From assembly GCA_030840415.1 (NCBI GenBank), contig JAVEEO010000018.1, positions 1 to 5,146 of the forward strand: a DNA stretch of 5,146 nt, written 5' to 3'. A program made the translations under genes and the position numbers. Below are positions 1 to 4,583 of this stretch, piece by piece. Under the pieces are notes generated by a model. It ran no database searches. It saw only the letters and a program-made list of their open reading frames with translations, and was not told where the DNA came from. Source of the stretch: Pseudonocardiales bacterium. GTDB taxonomy: Bacteria > Actinomycetota > Actinomycetes > Mycobacteriales > Jatrophihabitantaceae. Numbering within the stretch: the first letter of the stretch is position 1; each line of letters begins with the position of its first letter.

Positions 1-1054
1 CGGCCGAGCGGACCCCGGTCTTGCAGTACATGACGATCTGGCGGTCCTGCGGCAGCGAGGCCAGGGCGTCACCGCGCAGGATCTGGTCCTTGGGCACCAG
101 CTTGGCGCCGGGAATGGACACGATCTCCCACTCGGCCGGCTCCCGGACGTCGATCAGCTCGATCGGCTTGCCGGAGTCGAGCAGCTTCTTCAGCTCGGCG
201 GCGGTGATGGTGGACCCGGCCGCGGCCTGCTGCGCCTCCTCCGAGACCACCCCGCAGAACGCCTCGTAGTCCACCAGCTCGGTGATCGGCCGGGCGTTCG
301 GGTCCTTGCGCACCTTGACCGTGGTGTAGGTCATCTCCAGGGCGTCATAGATCATCAGCCGGCCGACCAGCGGCTCGCCGACACCGGTGATCAGCTTGAT
401 CGCCTCGGTGGCCATGATCGAGCCGATCGAGGCGCACAGCACGCCCAGCACGCCGCCCTCGGCGCAGGACGGCACCATGCCCGGCGGCGGCGGGTCGGGG
501 TAGAGGTCGCGGTAGTTGGGCCCGTAGGAGTTCCAGAACACCGAGGCCTGGCCGTCGAAGCGGTAGATCGAGCCCCAGACGTAGGGCTTGTCCAGCAGTA
601 CCGCGGCGTCGTTGACCAGGTAGCGGGTGGCGAAATTGTCGGTGCCGTCGACGATCAGGTCGTACTGGGCGAAGATCTCGAGCACGTTGTCGTTGTCCAG
701 CCTGGTCTCGTGCAGCACGACGTTGACCAGCGGGTTGATCTCGCGGACGCTGTCGCGTGCCGACTCCGCCTTCGAGCGTCCGATGTCGGACTGGCCGTGG
801 ATGATCTGACGCTGCAGGTTGGACTCGTCGACCACGTCGAACTCGACGATCCCGAGCGTGCCCACGCCCGCCGCCGCGAGGTACATCAGGGCCGGTGACC
901 CGAGGCCGCCGGCGCCGACGCACAGCACCTTGGCGTTCTTCAGCCGCTTCTGCCCGACCATGGCGACATCGGGGATGATCAGGTGCCGGCTGTAGCGGCG
1001 CACCTCGTCGACGGTCAGCGATTCGGCGGGCTCCACGAGCGGGGGCAGAGGCAC
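1..1054 (-). CDS. moeZ: MoeZ: sulfur-carrier adenylyltransferase/sulfurtransferase (ThiF/MoeB domain plus rhodanese), 3' end outside window
   Basis: This cytoplasmic enzyme adenylates the C-terminal Gly-Gly of ubiquitin-like sulfur carriers (MoaD and CysO types in Actinobacteria) and transfers sulfur to them, feeding molybdopterin, cysteine and other thio-metabolite synthesis. The 351 visible residues hold an E1-like ThiF/MoeB domain (about 20-255) with nucleotide-binding loop GAGGLGSP (47-54), the SNLQRQ arginine-finger segment (78-83), the DGTDNF motif (136-141, D136 the likely metal-binding Asp) and PSCAEGG with C197 at the MoeB thioester-cysteine position. A rhodanese domain follows from about 282 (LIDVREPAEWE) to the CKTGVRS active-site loop with C344. 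About 40 residues are missing compared with the roughly 390-residue family. The MoeB zinc CxxC pair is absent, as I remember for actinobacterial MoeZ. The GTG start at 1054 is chosen because GGAAGGA lies 11 bases upstream and homologs begin with a similar PLPPLVEP segment. The gene is probably transcribed independently of DUF3152. Confidence 0.96.
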   Translation of the reverse strand, partial: MPLPPLVEPAESLTVDEVRRYSRHLIIPDVAMVGQKRLKNAKVLCVGAGGLGSPALMYLAAAGVGTLGIVEFDVVDESNLQRQIIHGQSDIGRSKAESARDSVREINPLVNVVLHETRLDNDNVLEIFAQYDLIVDGTDNFATRYLVNDAAVLLDKPYVWGSIYRFDGQASVFWNSYGPNYRDLYPDPPPPGMVPSCAEGGVLGVLCASIGSIMATEAIKLITGVGEPLVGRLMIYDALEMTYTTVKVRKDPNARPITELVDYEAFCGVVSEEAQQAAAGSTITAAELKKLLDSGKPIELIDVREPAEWEIVSIPGAKLVPKDQILRGDALASLPQDRQIVMYCKTGVRSA

Positions 1055-1065
1055 GGGTACTCGTT

Positions 1066-1072
1066 TCCTTCC
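1066..1072 (-). promoter_or_regulatory. Ribosome binding site of moeZ
   Basis: On the minus strand this reads GGAAGGA, complementary to the 16S rRNA 3' end, with an 11-base spacer to the GTG at 1054. It is the only purine-rich tract near the proposed start, and it fixes the start just before the conserved N-terminus. Confidence 0.6.
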
Positions 1073-1102
1073 AGCGGCGGCACGGTGATTGCGCGGTGCC
1101 GG

Positions 1103-1132
1103 TTCTATGGCTGCACGGCTTCTATAGCTGCA
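1103..1132. repeat. Tandem 13-base direct repeat in the moeZ leader
   Basis: TTCTATGGCTGCA (1103-1115) and TTCTATAGCTGCA (1120-1132) match at 12 of 13 positions with a 17-base period. They are conspicuously AT-rich for this genome. Read on the minus strand the second copy contains TATAGA (1126-1121), a possible -10-like element. The repeat lies between the moeZ start and the possible SigR/SigH-type promoter, so it could be a duplicated operator, a second promoter or a leader RNA element. The sequence does not decide among these. Confidence 0.55.
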
Positions 1133-1152
1133 GAGTGGTGATCGTCGGAAAC

Positions 1153-1180
1153 AACGCCGCGCCCGCGACGCCACATTCCC
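1153..1180 (-). promoter_or_regulatory. Possible SigR/SigH-type (thiol-oxidative stress) promoter of moeZ
   Basis: On the minus strand a GGGAAT hexamer (1180-1175) is followed after 19 bases by GTT (1155-1153), preceded by C. This resembles the GGAAT - about 18 bases - GTT consensus of the actinobacterial ECF sigma factors SigR (Streptomyces) and SigH (Mycobacterium). It would start transcription near 1145, about 90 bases before moeZ. I recall moeZ/moeB being reported in both regulons, which supports it. The spacing is at the upper edge of the range, and the same short pattern occurs by chance elsewhere in this window, so context carries much of the weight. Confidence 0.5.
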
Positions 1181-1190
1181 GTACCTCGGT

Positions 1191-1215
1191 CCCGGACTGG
1201 CGGCGCCAGCCAGGG
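1191..1215 (-). terminator. GC-rich hairpin after the DUF3152 gene, likely terminator
   Basis: Two 11-base arms around a GCC loop form a stem with nine Watson-Crick pairs, one G-U pair and one mismatch. It begins 10 bases after the DUF3152 stop codon on the minus strand. No U-tract follows, which is common for actinobacterial stem-loop terminators. Its position would end the hydrolase-DUF3152 transcript before the moeZ promoter region. Confidence 0.5.
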
Positions 1216-1225
1216 CGGGCTTCGC

Positions 1226-2284
1226 TCAGGAGTTGCGCTGGAAGAATTCCGCGTCCGGCTGGTCGCCCACCTGCTCGGCACCCGGGGCGTCGGTCACGCC
1301 GGCCGGGAACGGCCAGGGGTTGGGGCGGCAGCTCCGGCCGCCGGCGACCTTGACGCCGATCGTCTGCTGCATCATCACCGGCGCCATGCCGTTGGCCAGG
1401 CACTCGTGGGCGTGGTTGTGGCCCAGCGCATGGCCGACCTCGTGGTTGACGGCGTAGCGGTGGTAGTCGGCCAGGTTTCCGGCATAGGCCTGCGCGCCCC
1501 GGGTCCAGCGGGAGACGTTGAGCATCACCCGTCCGACGTTGCCGGCGTTGCAGGACGTCTCGATCTTCAGCGTGTAGCCGCAGACGTTGCGCACCGTCGT
1601 CGGGGCGGCGAGGCTGATCCGGAAGTCGACCGGCCCGGACTCGACCCGCTGCAGCGCCACCTGGCCGGAGCCGATCCAGGACCGCTGGTCGCTGAGCGCG
1701 CTCATCACGGCGGCGGCGAACGCCTTGGGGTCGACGCCGGTGATGCCGTTCTCGATGTCGATGGTGAACCGGAACAGCTGGCCCCTGCCCAGTACGCCGG
1801 AGCTGCCGGCGATGGTGCTGAAGCTGCCGGTGCCGTTGAAGGTGTACGCCGGGCCGGGCGGCAGCTGCCAGCTGCGCAGCCGCACGGCGGGGTTGGAAGC
1901 CGGCGTGCTGGCCTTGCGCGAGCTGCTGGTGGCGGCCGGGCCGCTGGCCGGGCCGGACGGGCTGATGGACCCGGCCGGCGAGCTGGCGAGACCGGTCGGC
2001 GCCGGGGGCTGTTGCTCGGTGGCGGCGCTGGACTTGGAATCGTTGCCGCGCAGTCCCATGTTCAGAACGGCCAGCACGGTCACCACGGTGAGCAGCGGGA
2101 GCGCGTAGGCCCGCCAGCCGTAGCGGCCGGCGAAGGCCCGCCAGCGGCCGCCGCCCGGGCCGGCCGCACCGTCGGCCGGCTCGTGCTCGGCAGGCGGGCG
2201 CGGGCGCTGCGGCGCGCTCGGTCGGGTCACCGGGTCACGATCCCACACCCGCCTGCCGGGAGGCGTCATTTGCGGAGGCGTCAT
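1226..2284 (-). CDS. DUF3152 family membrane-anchored putative zinc metalloprotease (metzincin-type motif)
   Basis: Probably a single-pass membrane protein with an extracytoplasmic catalytic domain. Its substrate is unknown. From the longest start (352 residues) it has a Pro/Arg-rich cytoplasmic N-terminus (1-57), one hydrophobic segment (about 59-77), a Ser/Pro/Ala-rich linker (82-132) and the conserved DUF3152 domain (about 137-330). H281-E-V-G-H285-A-L-G288-H-N-H291 fits HExxHxxGxxH exactly: three histidine zinc ligands and E282 as general base. PVMM (302-305) lies where a Met-turn would be. C235, C245, C295 and C319 could form two disulfides, as expected outside the cell. The start is uncertain: ATG 2284 overlaps the hydrolase gene by 50 bases without a clear ribosome binding site, while ATG 2269, GTG 2248 and GTG 2230 are in frame. 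All keep the membrane segment. Overlap suggests co-transcription with the hydrolase. Family call is firm; protease activity is inferred. Confidence 0.9.
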   Translation of the reverse strand: MTPPQMTPPGRRVWDRDPVTRPSAPQRPRPPAEHEPADGAAGPGGGRWRAFAGRYGWRAYALPLLTVVTVLAVLNMGLRGNDSKSSAATEQQPPAPTGLASSPAGSISPSGPASGPAATSSSRKASTPASNPAVRLRSWQLPPGPAYTFNGTGSFSTIAGSSGVLGRGQLFRFTIDIENGITGVDPKAFAAAVMSALSDQRSWIGSGQVALQRVESGPVDFRISLAAPTTVRNVCGYTLKIETSCNAGNVGRVMLNVSRWTRGAQAYAGNLADYHRYAVNHEVGHALGHNHAHECLANGMAPVMMQQTIGVKVAGGRSCRPNPWPFPAGVTDAPGAEQVGDQPDAEFFQRNS

Positions 2285-3353
2285 GTGCGCGGGACAACAA
2301 GCCCAGGATGGCGCGGGCGGTGCTGACCGGATCCTCCAACTGCGCGGTGTGCCCGACGTCGGGCAGCACCAGCAGGCTGGCGTCGGGCAGCGTCCGGGCC
2401 ACCCGGGGCGCGTTGGCCACGTCGACCAGCCGGTCGAGCTGGCCCCAGATCACCACGGTGGGCGCCTGGATCTGGCTCAGCGCGTGCCACGGCGACCTGG
2501 TGCCGACAGTCAGGTAACTGCGGACCAGCCCGCGCAGCGACCGCAGCAGCGCCTCGCCGGACCAGGAGTAGCCGCGCCGCACCTCCAGCTCCTCGACGGC
2601 CTCGGCCAGCCGGTGCGGCGGGACCAGTTCCGGGTGCGCGAAGCACAGTTCGATCACCGACCGCACCCGCCGCTCGGCCGGCAACCGTTCCACCCGGGCC
2701 ATCGCCCGGTGTCCGACGCCGGGCACCAGCAGCAGCGGCAGCAGCGCGTCCGAACCCTTCTTCGGACGCAGGTCCGGCACCGCGGGCGAGATCAGCGTCA
2801 GGGTGCGCACCAGGTCCGGCCGGCTGGCCGCCACCTGGATCGAGATCGCACCGCCCATCGAGTTGCCGACCAGGTGCACCGGTCCGCGGCCGGACTGCTC
2901 GAGGTAGGCGATGACCAGCCGGGTGTGGGCGGCGATCGAGTAGTCGCCGGCCGGTGGCGGCCCGGAGCGCCCGAAGCCGGGCAGGTCCGGGGCATGGCCG
3001 TCCAGCCAGGGTGAGAGCAGGTCGGCCAGGTCGGTGAAGTTCGTCGAGGCCCCGCCCAGGCCGTGCACGTACAGGGCCGGCTCGGCGGCCGGGTTGGCCG
3101 AGGGGGTCCGGCGAACGTTGACCAGGTTCATCCCGACCCGCTCCTCGGTGGCGGGCCACGGCAAGCGGTGTGGATCGGGCGCGGCCAGCGGGTACTCGGC
3201 GGGTCCGGCCAGGTCGGCCGTCCGCAGCTGCTGGGTGGGCCGGGTGCGCAACCCACCCACCCGGGTCCGGCCGGCCCGCACCAGCTGCCGGCCCTGGTCG
3301 GTCAGGCGGCGATCCGGCCGCGCGCGGTCGGGATGCTCCGGCGAGGTGTTCAC
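2235..3353 (-). CDS. Alpha/beta-fold hydrolase
   Basis: A serine hydrolase of the alpha/beta-hydrolase superfamily, most like esterases or C-C bond hydrolases; the substrate cannot be told from sequence. With the GTG start at 3353 (372 residues) the oxyanion-hole HGLGG is at 97-101, the nucleophile elbow GNSMGG at 163-168 (S165), the acid in GQLDRLVD at D307 and the catalytic His in VGHTAQLE at H335, so the triad is complete. A variable lid lies at about 190-290. No signal peptide is seen. Residues 1-60 form an Arg-rich, probably disordered extension. The start is favoured because third-position GC is high from 3353 but falls to about 69% upstream, and because a TAATTT -10 element sits exactly right for a leaderless GTG. 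ATG 3458 gives 407 residues. ATG 3131, with GAGGAG nine bases upstream, gives a compact 298-residue enzyme. It is divergent from tetR and probably the first gene of an operon with DUF3152. Confidence 0.88.
   Translation of the reverse strand: MNTSPEHPDRARPDRRLTDQGRQLVRAGRTRVGGLRTRPTQQLRTADLAGPAEYPLAAPDPHRLPWPATEERVGMNLVNVRRTPSANPAAEPALYVHGLGGASTNFTDLADLLSPWLDGHAPDLPGFGRSGPPPAGDYSIAAHTRLVIAYLEQSGRGPVHLVGNSMGGAISIQVAASRPDLVRTLTLISPAVPDLRPKKGSDALLPLLLVPGVGHRAMARVERLPAERRVRSVIELCFAHPELVPPHRLAEAVEELEVRRGYSWSGEALLRSLRGLVRSYLTVGTRSPWHALSQIQAPTVVIWGQLDRLVDVANAPRVARTLPDASLLVLPDVGHTAQLEDPVSTARAILGLLSRAHDASANDASRQAGVGS
2259..2284. repeat. 11-base direct repeat in the hydrolase/DUF3152 gene overlap
   Basis: GGAGGCGTCAT occurs at 2259-2269 and again at 2274-2284, a 15-base (five-codon) period. 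On the minus strand the copies give MTPPQ-MTPPG at the DUF3152 start and DAS-AN-DAS at the hydrolase tail. Each copy carries an in-frame ATG that could start DUF3152. Confidence 0.6.
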
Positions 3354-3360
3354 CAGTACG

Positions 3361-3366
3361 AAATTA
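3361..3366 (-). promoter_or_regulatory. -10 element for a leaderless hydrolase transcript
   Basis: The minus strand reads TAATTT (3366-3361), matching the actinobacterial TANNNT -10. The expected start of transcription is six to seven bases further on, at 3354-3353, which coincides with the GTG start of the hydrolase. No -35 hexamer with good spacing is visible and there is no ribosome binding site before this GTG, both in line with leaderless transcription. Confidence 0.45.
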
Positions 3367-3441
3367 CCGGCTCGGGCGCACTGTGGCCGGTCAGTCGTGG
3401 ATGCGGTGGGTCCCCGCGAGGCGATCGCGCGGCCGCCGGCA

Positions 3442-3458
3442 CTACCCACCGGTAGCAT
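3442..3458 (+). promoter_or_regulatory. Possible tetR promoter -10 with overlapping palindrome (candidate operator)
   Basis: TAGCAT (3453-3458) fits TANNNT and would start transcription near 3465, about 45 bases before tetR. CTACC-CACC-GGTAG (3442-3455) is a perfect 5-base inverted repeat overlapping this -10. A longer pair, CGGTGGGT (3404-3411) and ACCCACCG (3444-3451), brackets the middle of the divergent region. Either could be where the TetR protein binds. No convincing -35 is present. Confidence 0.3.
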
Positions 3459-3492
3459 CGACCTGCCCCAGCGTCTGGCCAGGAGGTTCGTG

Positions 3493-3516
3493 ATGCAGGA
3501 GGACCGTCATGACTGA
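3493..3516 (+). other. Seven-codon upstream ORF overlapping the tetR start
   Basis: ATG CAG GAG GAC CGT CAT GAC TGA encodes MQEDRHD. AGGAGG (3481-3486) sits six bases before its ATG, an ideal spacing. Its stop overlaps the tetR ATG as ATGACTGA (3509-3516), and it contains the tetR ribosome binding site. This arrangement would allow translational coupling between the small ORF and tetR. Whether it is translated cannot be seen from one sequence. Confidence 0.3.
3497..3503 (+). promoter_or_regulatory. Ribosome binding site of tetR
   Basis: AGGAGGA with a five-base spacer to ATG 3509. It is near-perfectly complementary to the anti-Shine-Dalgarno sequence and fixes the tetR start. Confidence 0.75.
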
Positions 3517-4174
3517 GACCGTGGACGCCTCGCGGGGAGCCCGGCTGCCCCGCTCGGCCCGTCGCAAGCAACTGCTGGCCGCCGCGCAGGAGGTCTTCGT
3601 GACCAATGGCTACCACGCGGCGGCGATGGACGACATCGCGATCCGGGCCGGGGTGTCCAAGCCCGTGCTGTACCAGCACTTCCCCGGCAAGCTGGAGCTT
3701 TACCTGGCGCTGCTGGACACCCATGCCGAGGACGTGCTGGAGCGCGTCCGGCAGGCGCTGGCCGAGACCGAGGACAACCGGGTCCGGGTGCACAACGTGC
3801 TGACCGCCTACTTCGACTTCGTCGACGGGGCCGACCGCGGCGACGAGGGGGCCTTTCGGCTGATCTTCGAGTCCGACCTCGGCAACGAGCCGGCGGTCCG
3901 CGAGCGGGTCGACCGGGTGGCCAGGATCACCATGCAGGCGGTCGCCGACACGGTCGCGGCCGACACCGGCCTGGGCCGCCCGCAGGCCGAACTGCTGTCG
4001 GTGGCGCTCACCGGCGCCGCCCAGATAACCGCGACCTGGTGGCTGGACGCCGACCGGCCGATCCCGAAGGCCGAGGCGGTCCGGTTGCTGGAGACGCTGC
4101 AGTGGCGCGGCATCTCCTACTTCCCCCTGCAGGGGGGCACCGGGCCCGGTAGCGCTGGGCCGGCGGCCGGCTGA
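3509..4174 (+). CDS. TetR/AcrR family transcriptional regulator
   Basis: A 221-residue DNA-binding regulator of usual TetR length, expected to act as a dimer on a palindromic operator and be released by a small ligand that cannot be predicted. The N-terminal TetR_N domain (about 16-65) begins with RRKQLLAAAQEVF. Its helix-turn-helix spans about 40-58 (MDDIAIRAGVSKPVLYQHF) and is followed by the typical PGKLELYLALL. The remainder is an all-helical ligand and dimerisation domain; residues 208-221 are a Gly/Ala/Pro-rich tail. Wording and position closely match my memory of mycobacterial Rv3208. It is divergent from the alpha/beta hydrolase across 155 bases, the classical arrangement for a repressor controlling its neighbour and itself. 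The start at 3509 is backed by a strong AGGAGGA site. The family is certain; target and ligand are inference. Confidence 0.95.
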   Translation: MTETVDASRGARLPRSARRKQLLAAAQEVFVTNGYHAAAMDDIAIRAGVSKPVLYQHFPGKLELYLALLDTHAEDVLERVRQALAETEDNRVRVHNVLTAYFDFVDGADRGDEGAFRLIFESDLGNEPAVRERVDRVARITMQAVADTVAADTGLGRPQAELLSVALTGAAQITATWWLDADRPIPKAEAVRLLETLQWRGISYFPLQGGTGPGSAGPAAG

Positions 4175-4177
4175 GCG
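4153..4177 (+). terminator. Hairpin overlapping the tetR stop codon, weak terminator candidate
   Basis: CGCT (4153-4156) pairs with AGCG (4174-4177), and GCCGG (4159-4163) pairs with CCGGC (4167-4171) around a CGG loop, with a small internal bulge. It lies over the TGA at 4172-4174. An alternative stem, TGAGCG (4172-4177) with CGCTCA (4185-4190), is mutually exclusive with it. There is no U-tract, so read-through into DUF3107 is possible. Confidence 0.25.
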
Positions 4178-4231
4178 GGGAGTTCGCTCACAGCGCAGCG
4201 GCCGGCCGGCGGACGGTGAGCCGGCGTCGAC

Positions 4232-4237
4232 TAGCGT
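4232..4237 (+). promoter_or_regulatory. Possible -10 element for the DUF3107 gene
   Basis: TAGCGT fits TANNNT and would start transcription near 4244, giving an untranslated leader of about 87 bases. No recognisable -35 lies at the right distance. It is the best candidate in the 156-base gap after tetR. Confidence 0.3.
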
Positions 4238-4241
4238 GGTC

Positions 4242-4298
4242 GGCAGGGCCGGAGGCGGAGCTTCCGGCGGATCGAGCTGGCGAGCCGGACACCCTGCC
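4242..4298 (+). other. Foldable 5' leader of the DUF3107 gene
   Basis: GGCAGGG (4242-4248) is perfectly complementary to CCCTGCC (4292-4298). Inside this outer stem CCGGA (4249-4253) pairs with TCCGG (4263-4267), so the region can fold as a stem enclosing a hairpin. The ribosome binding site GGAGGA (4321-4326) lies just downstream. It does not match any riboswitch I know, and GC-rich DNA folds easily by chance. Confidence 0.25.
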
Positions 4299-4320
4299 TG
4301 GAGTGCCGGCCACTGAAACT

Positions 4321-4326
4321 GGAGGA
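4321..4326 (+). promoter_or_regulatory. Ribosome binding site of the DUF3107 gene
   Basis: GGAGGA with only four bases before the GTG at 4331. The spacing is tight, but this is the only good site, and it places the start exactly at the conserved N-terminus MEVQIGV. Confidence 0.6.
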
Positions 4327-4330
4327 CCGC

Positions 4331-4558
4331 GTGGAGGTCCAGATCGGCGTGCTGCACACCCCTCGCGAGATCACGCTGGAGAGCAACCAGACCCCGGCCG
4401 AGGTCGAGGAGCTCGTCGCCACCGCGCTCAAGAGCGTGGACGGCCAGTTGTCGCTCACCGACGAGCGCGGTCGCCGGGTGATCGTGCCGGCCAACCTGAT
4501 CGCCTACATCGAGATCGCGCAGGCCGACAGCCGGCGGGTCGGCTTCGTCGCCGGCTGA
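4331..4558 (+). CDS. DUF3107 family small protein, function unknown
   Basis: A 75-residue soluble acidic protein, conserved in Actinobacteria and equivalent to M. tuberculosis Rv3208A (TB9.4) by position and sequence. The pattern suggests a strand (VQIGVLH, 3-9), a second strand (REITLES, 12-18), a helix (PAEVEELVATALKS, 22-35), then strands around LSLTD (40-44), RVIVP (49-53) and IAYIEIA (57-63). There is no signal peptide, membrane segment or cysteine. It starts with GTG, and length is close to the family's usual size. It lies 156 bases after tetR in the same direction and converges on the ferritin-like gene. It may be read from its own promoter or by read-through from tetR. No biochemical role is known to me, and I do not propose one. 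The family call is firm. Confidence 0.93.
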   Translation: MEVQIGVLHTPREITLESNQTPAEVEELVATALKSVDGQLSLTDERGRRVIVPANLIAYIEIAQADSRRVGFVAG

Positions 4559-4579
4559 GCCCGGACCGGTTGGCCGGGC
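4559..4579. terminator. Hairpin between convergent genes, candidate bidirectional terminator
   Basis: GCCCGG (4559-4564) pairs with CCGGGC (4574-4579), and after a one-base bulge CC (4566-4567) pairs with GG (4572-4573) around GGTT. It starts directly after the DUF3107 stop and lies just beyond the stop of the convergent gene at 4584, so it can serve both strands. It lacks a U-tract. Confidence 0.45.
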
Positions 4580-4583
4580 CGGA

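Noticed and set aside
345..923. Minus-strand 192-codon frame within moeZ
   Set aside because: An alternative frame of moeZ with biased Arg/Pro/Gly composition; the true frame has every MoeB motif.
1096..1353. Short plus-strand ORF across the moeZ upstream gap
   Set aside because: No ribosome binding site, no recognisable product, and most of it lies opposite the conserved end of DUF3152.
2036..2062. GGAAT-N19-GTT pattern on the plus strand resembling a SigR promoter
   Set aside because: It lies inside the DUF3152 coding sequence on the opposite strand with no plus-strand gene downstream. It shows how often such a short pattern arises by chance, and it lowers confidence in the moeZ promoter call.
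1406..2326. Long plus-strand open frame of 306 codons opposite DUF3152
   Set aside because: Antisense shadow: Arg/Gly/Ala-rich composition with no recognisable domain, opposite a frame with a clear family match. Long spurious frames are expected at this GC content.
2281..3159. Minus-strand 292-codon frame overlapping the hydrolase
   Set aside because: Frame-shifted shadow of the hydrolase with low-complexity Arg/Ala/Gly composition, whereas the other frame has the full catalytic triad.
3233..3258. Inverted repeat GGGTGGG ... CCCACCC
   Set aside because: It falls within the hydrolase coding region in a GC-rich Arg/Gly stretch, and nothing about its position suggests a regulatory role.
3350..4357. 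Minus-strand 335-codon open frame opposite tetR
   Set aside because: Antisense shadow of tetR. It crosses the divergent promoter region and resembles no family.
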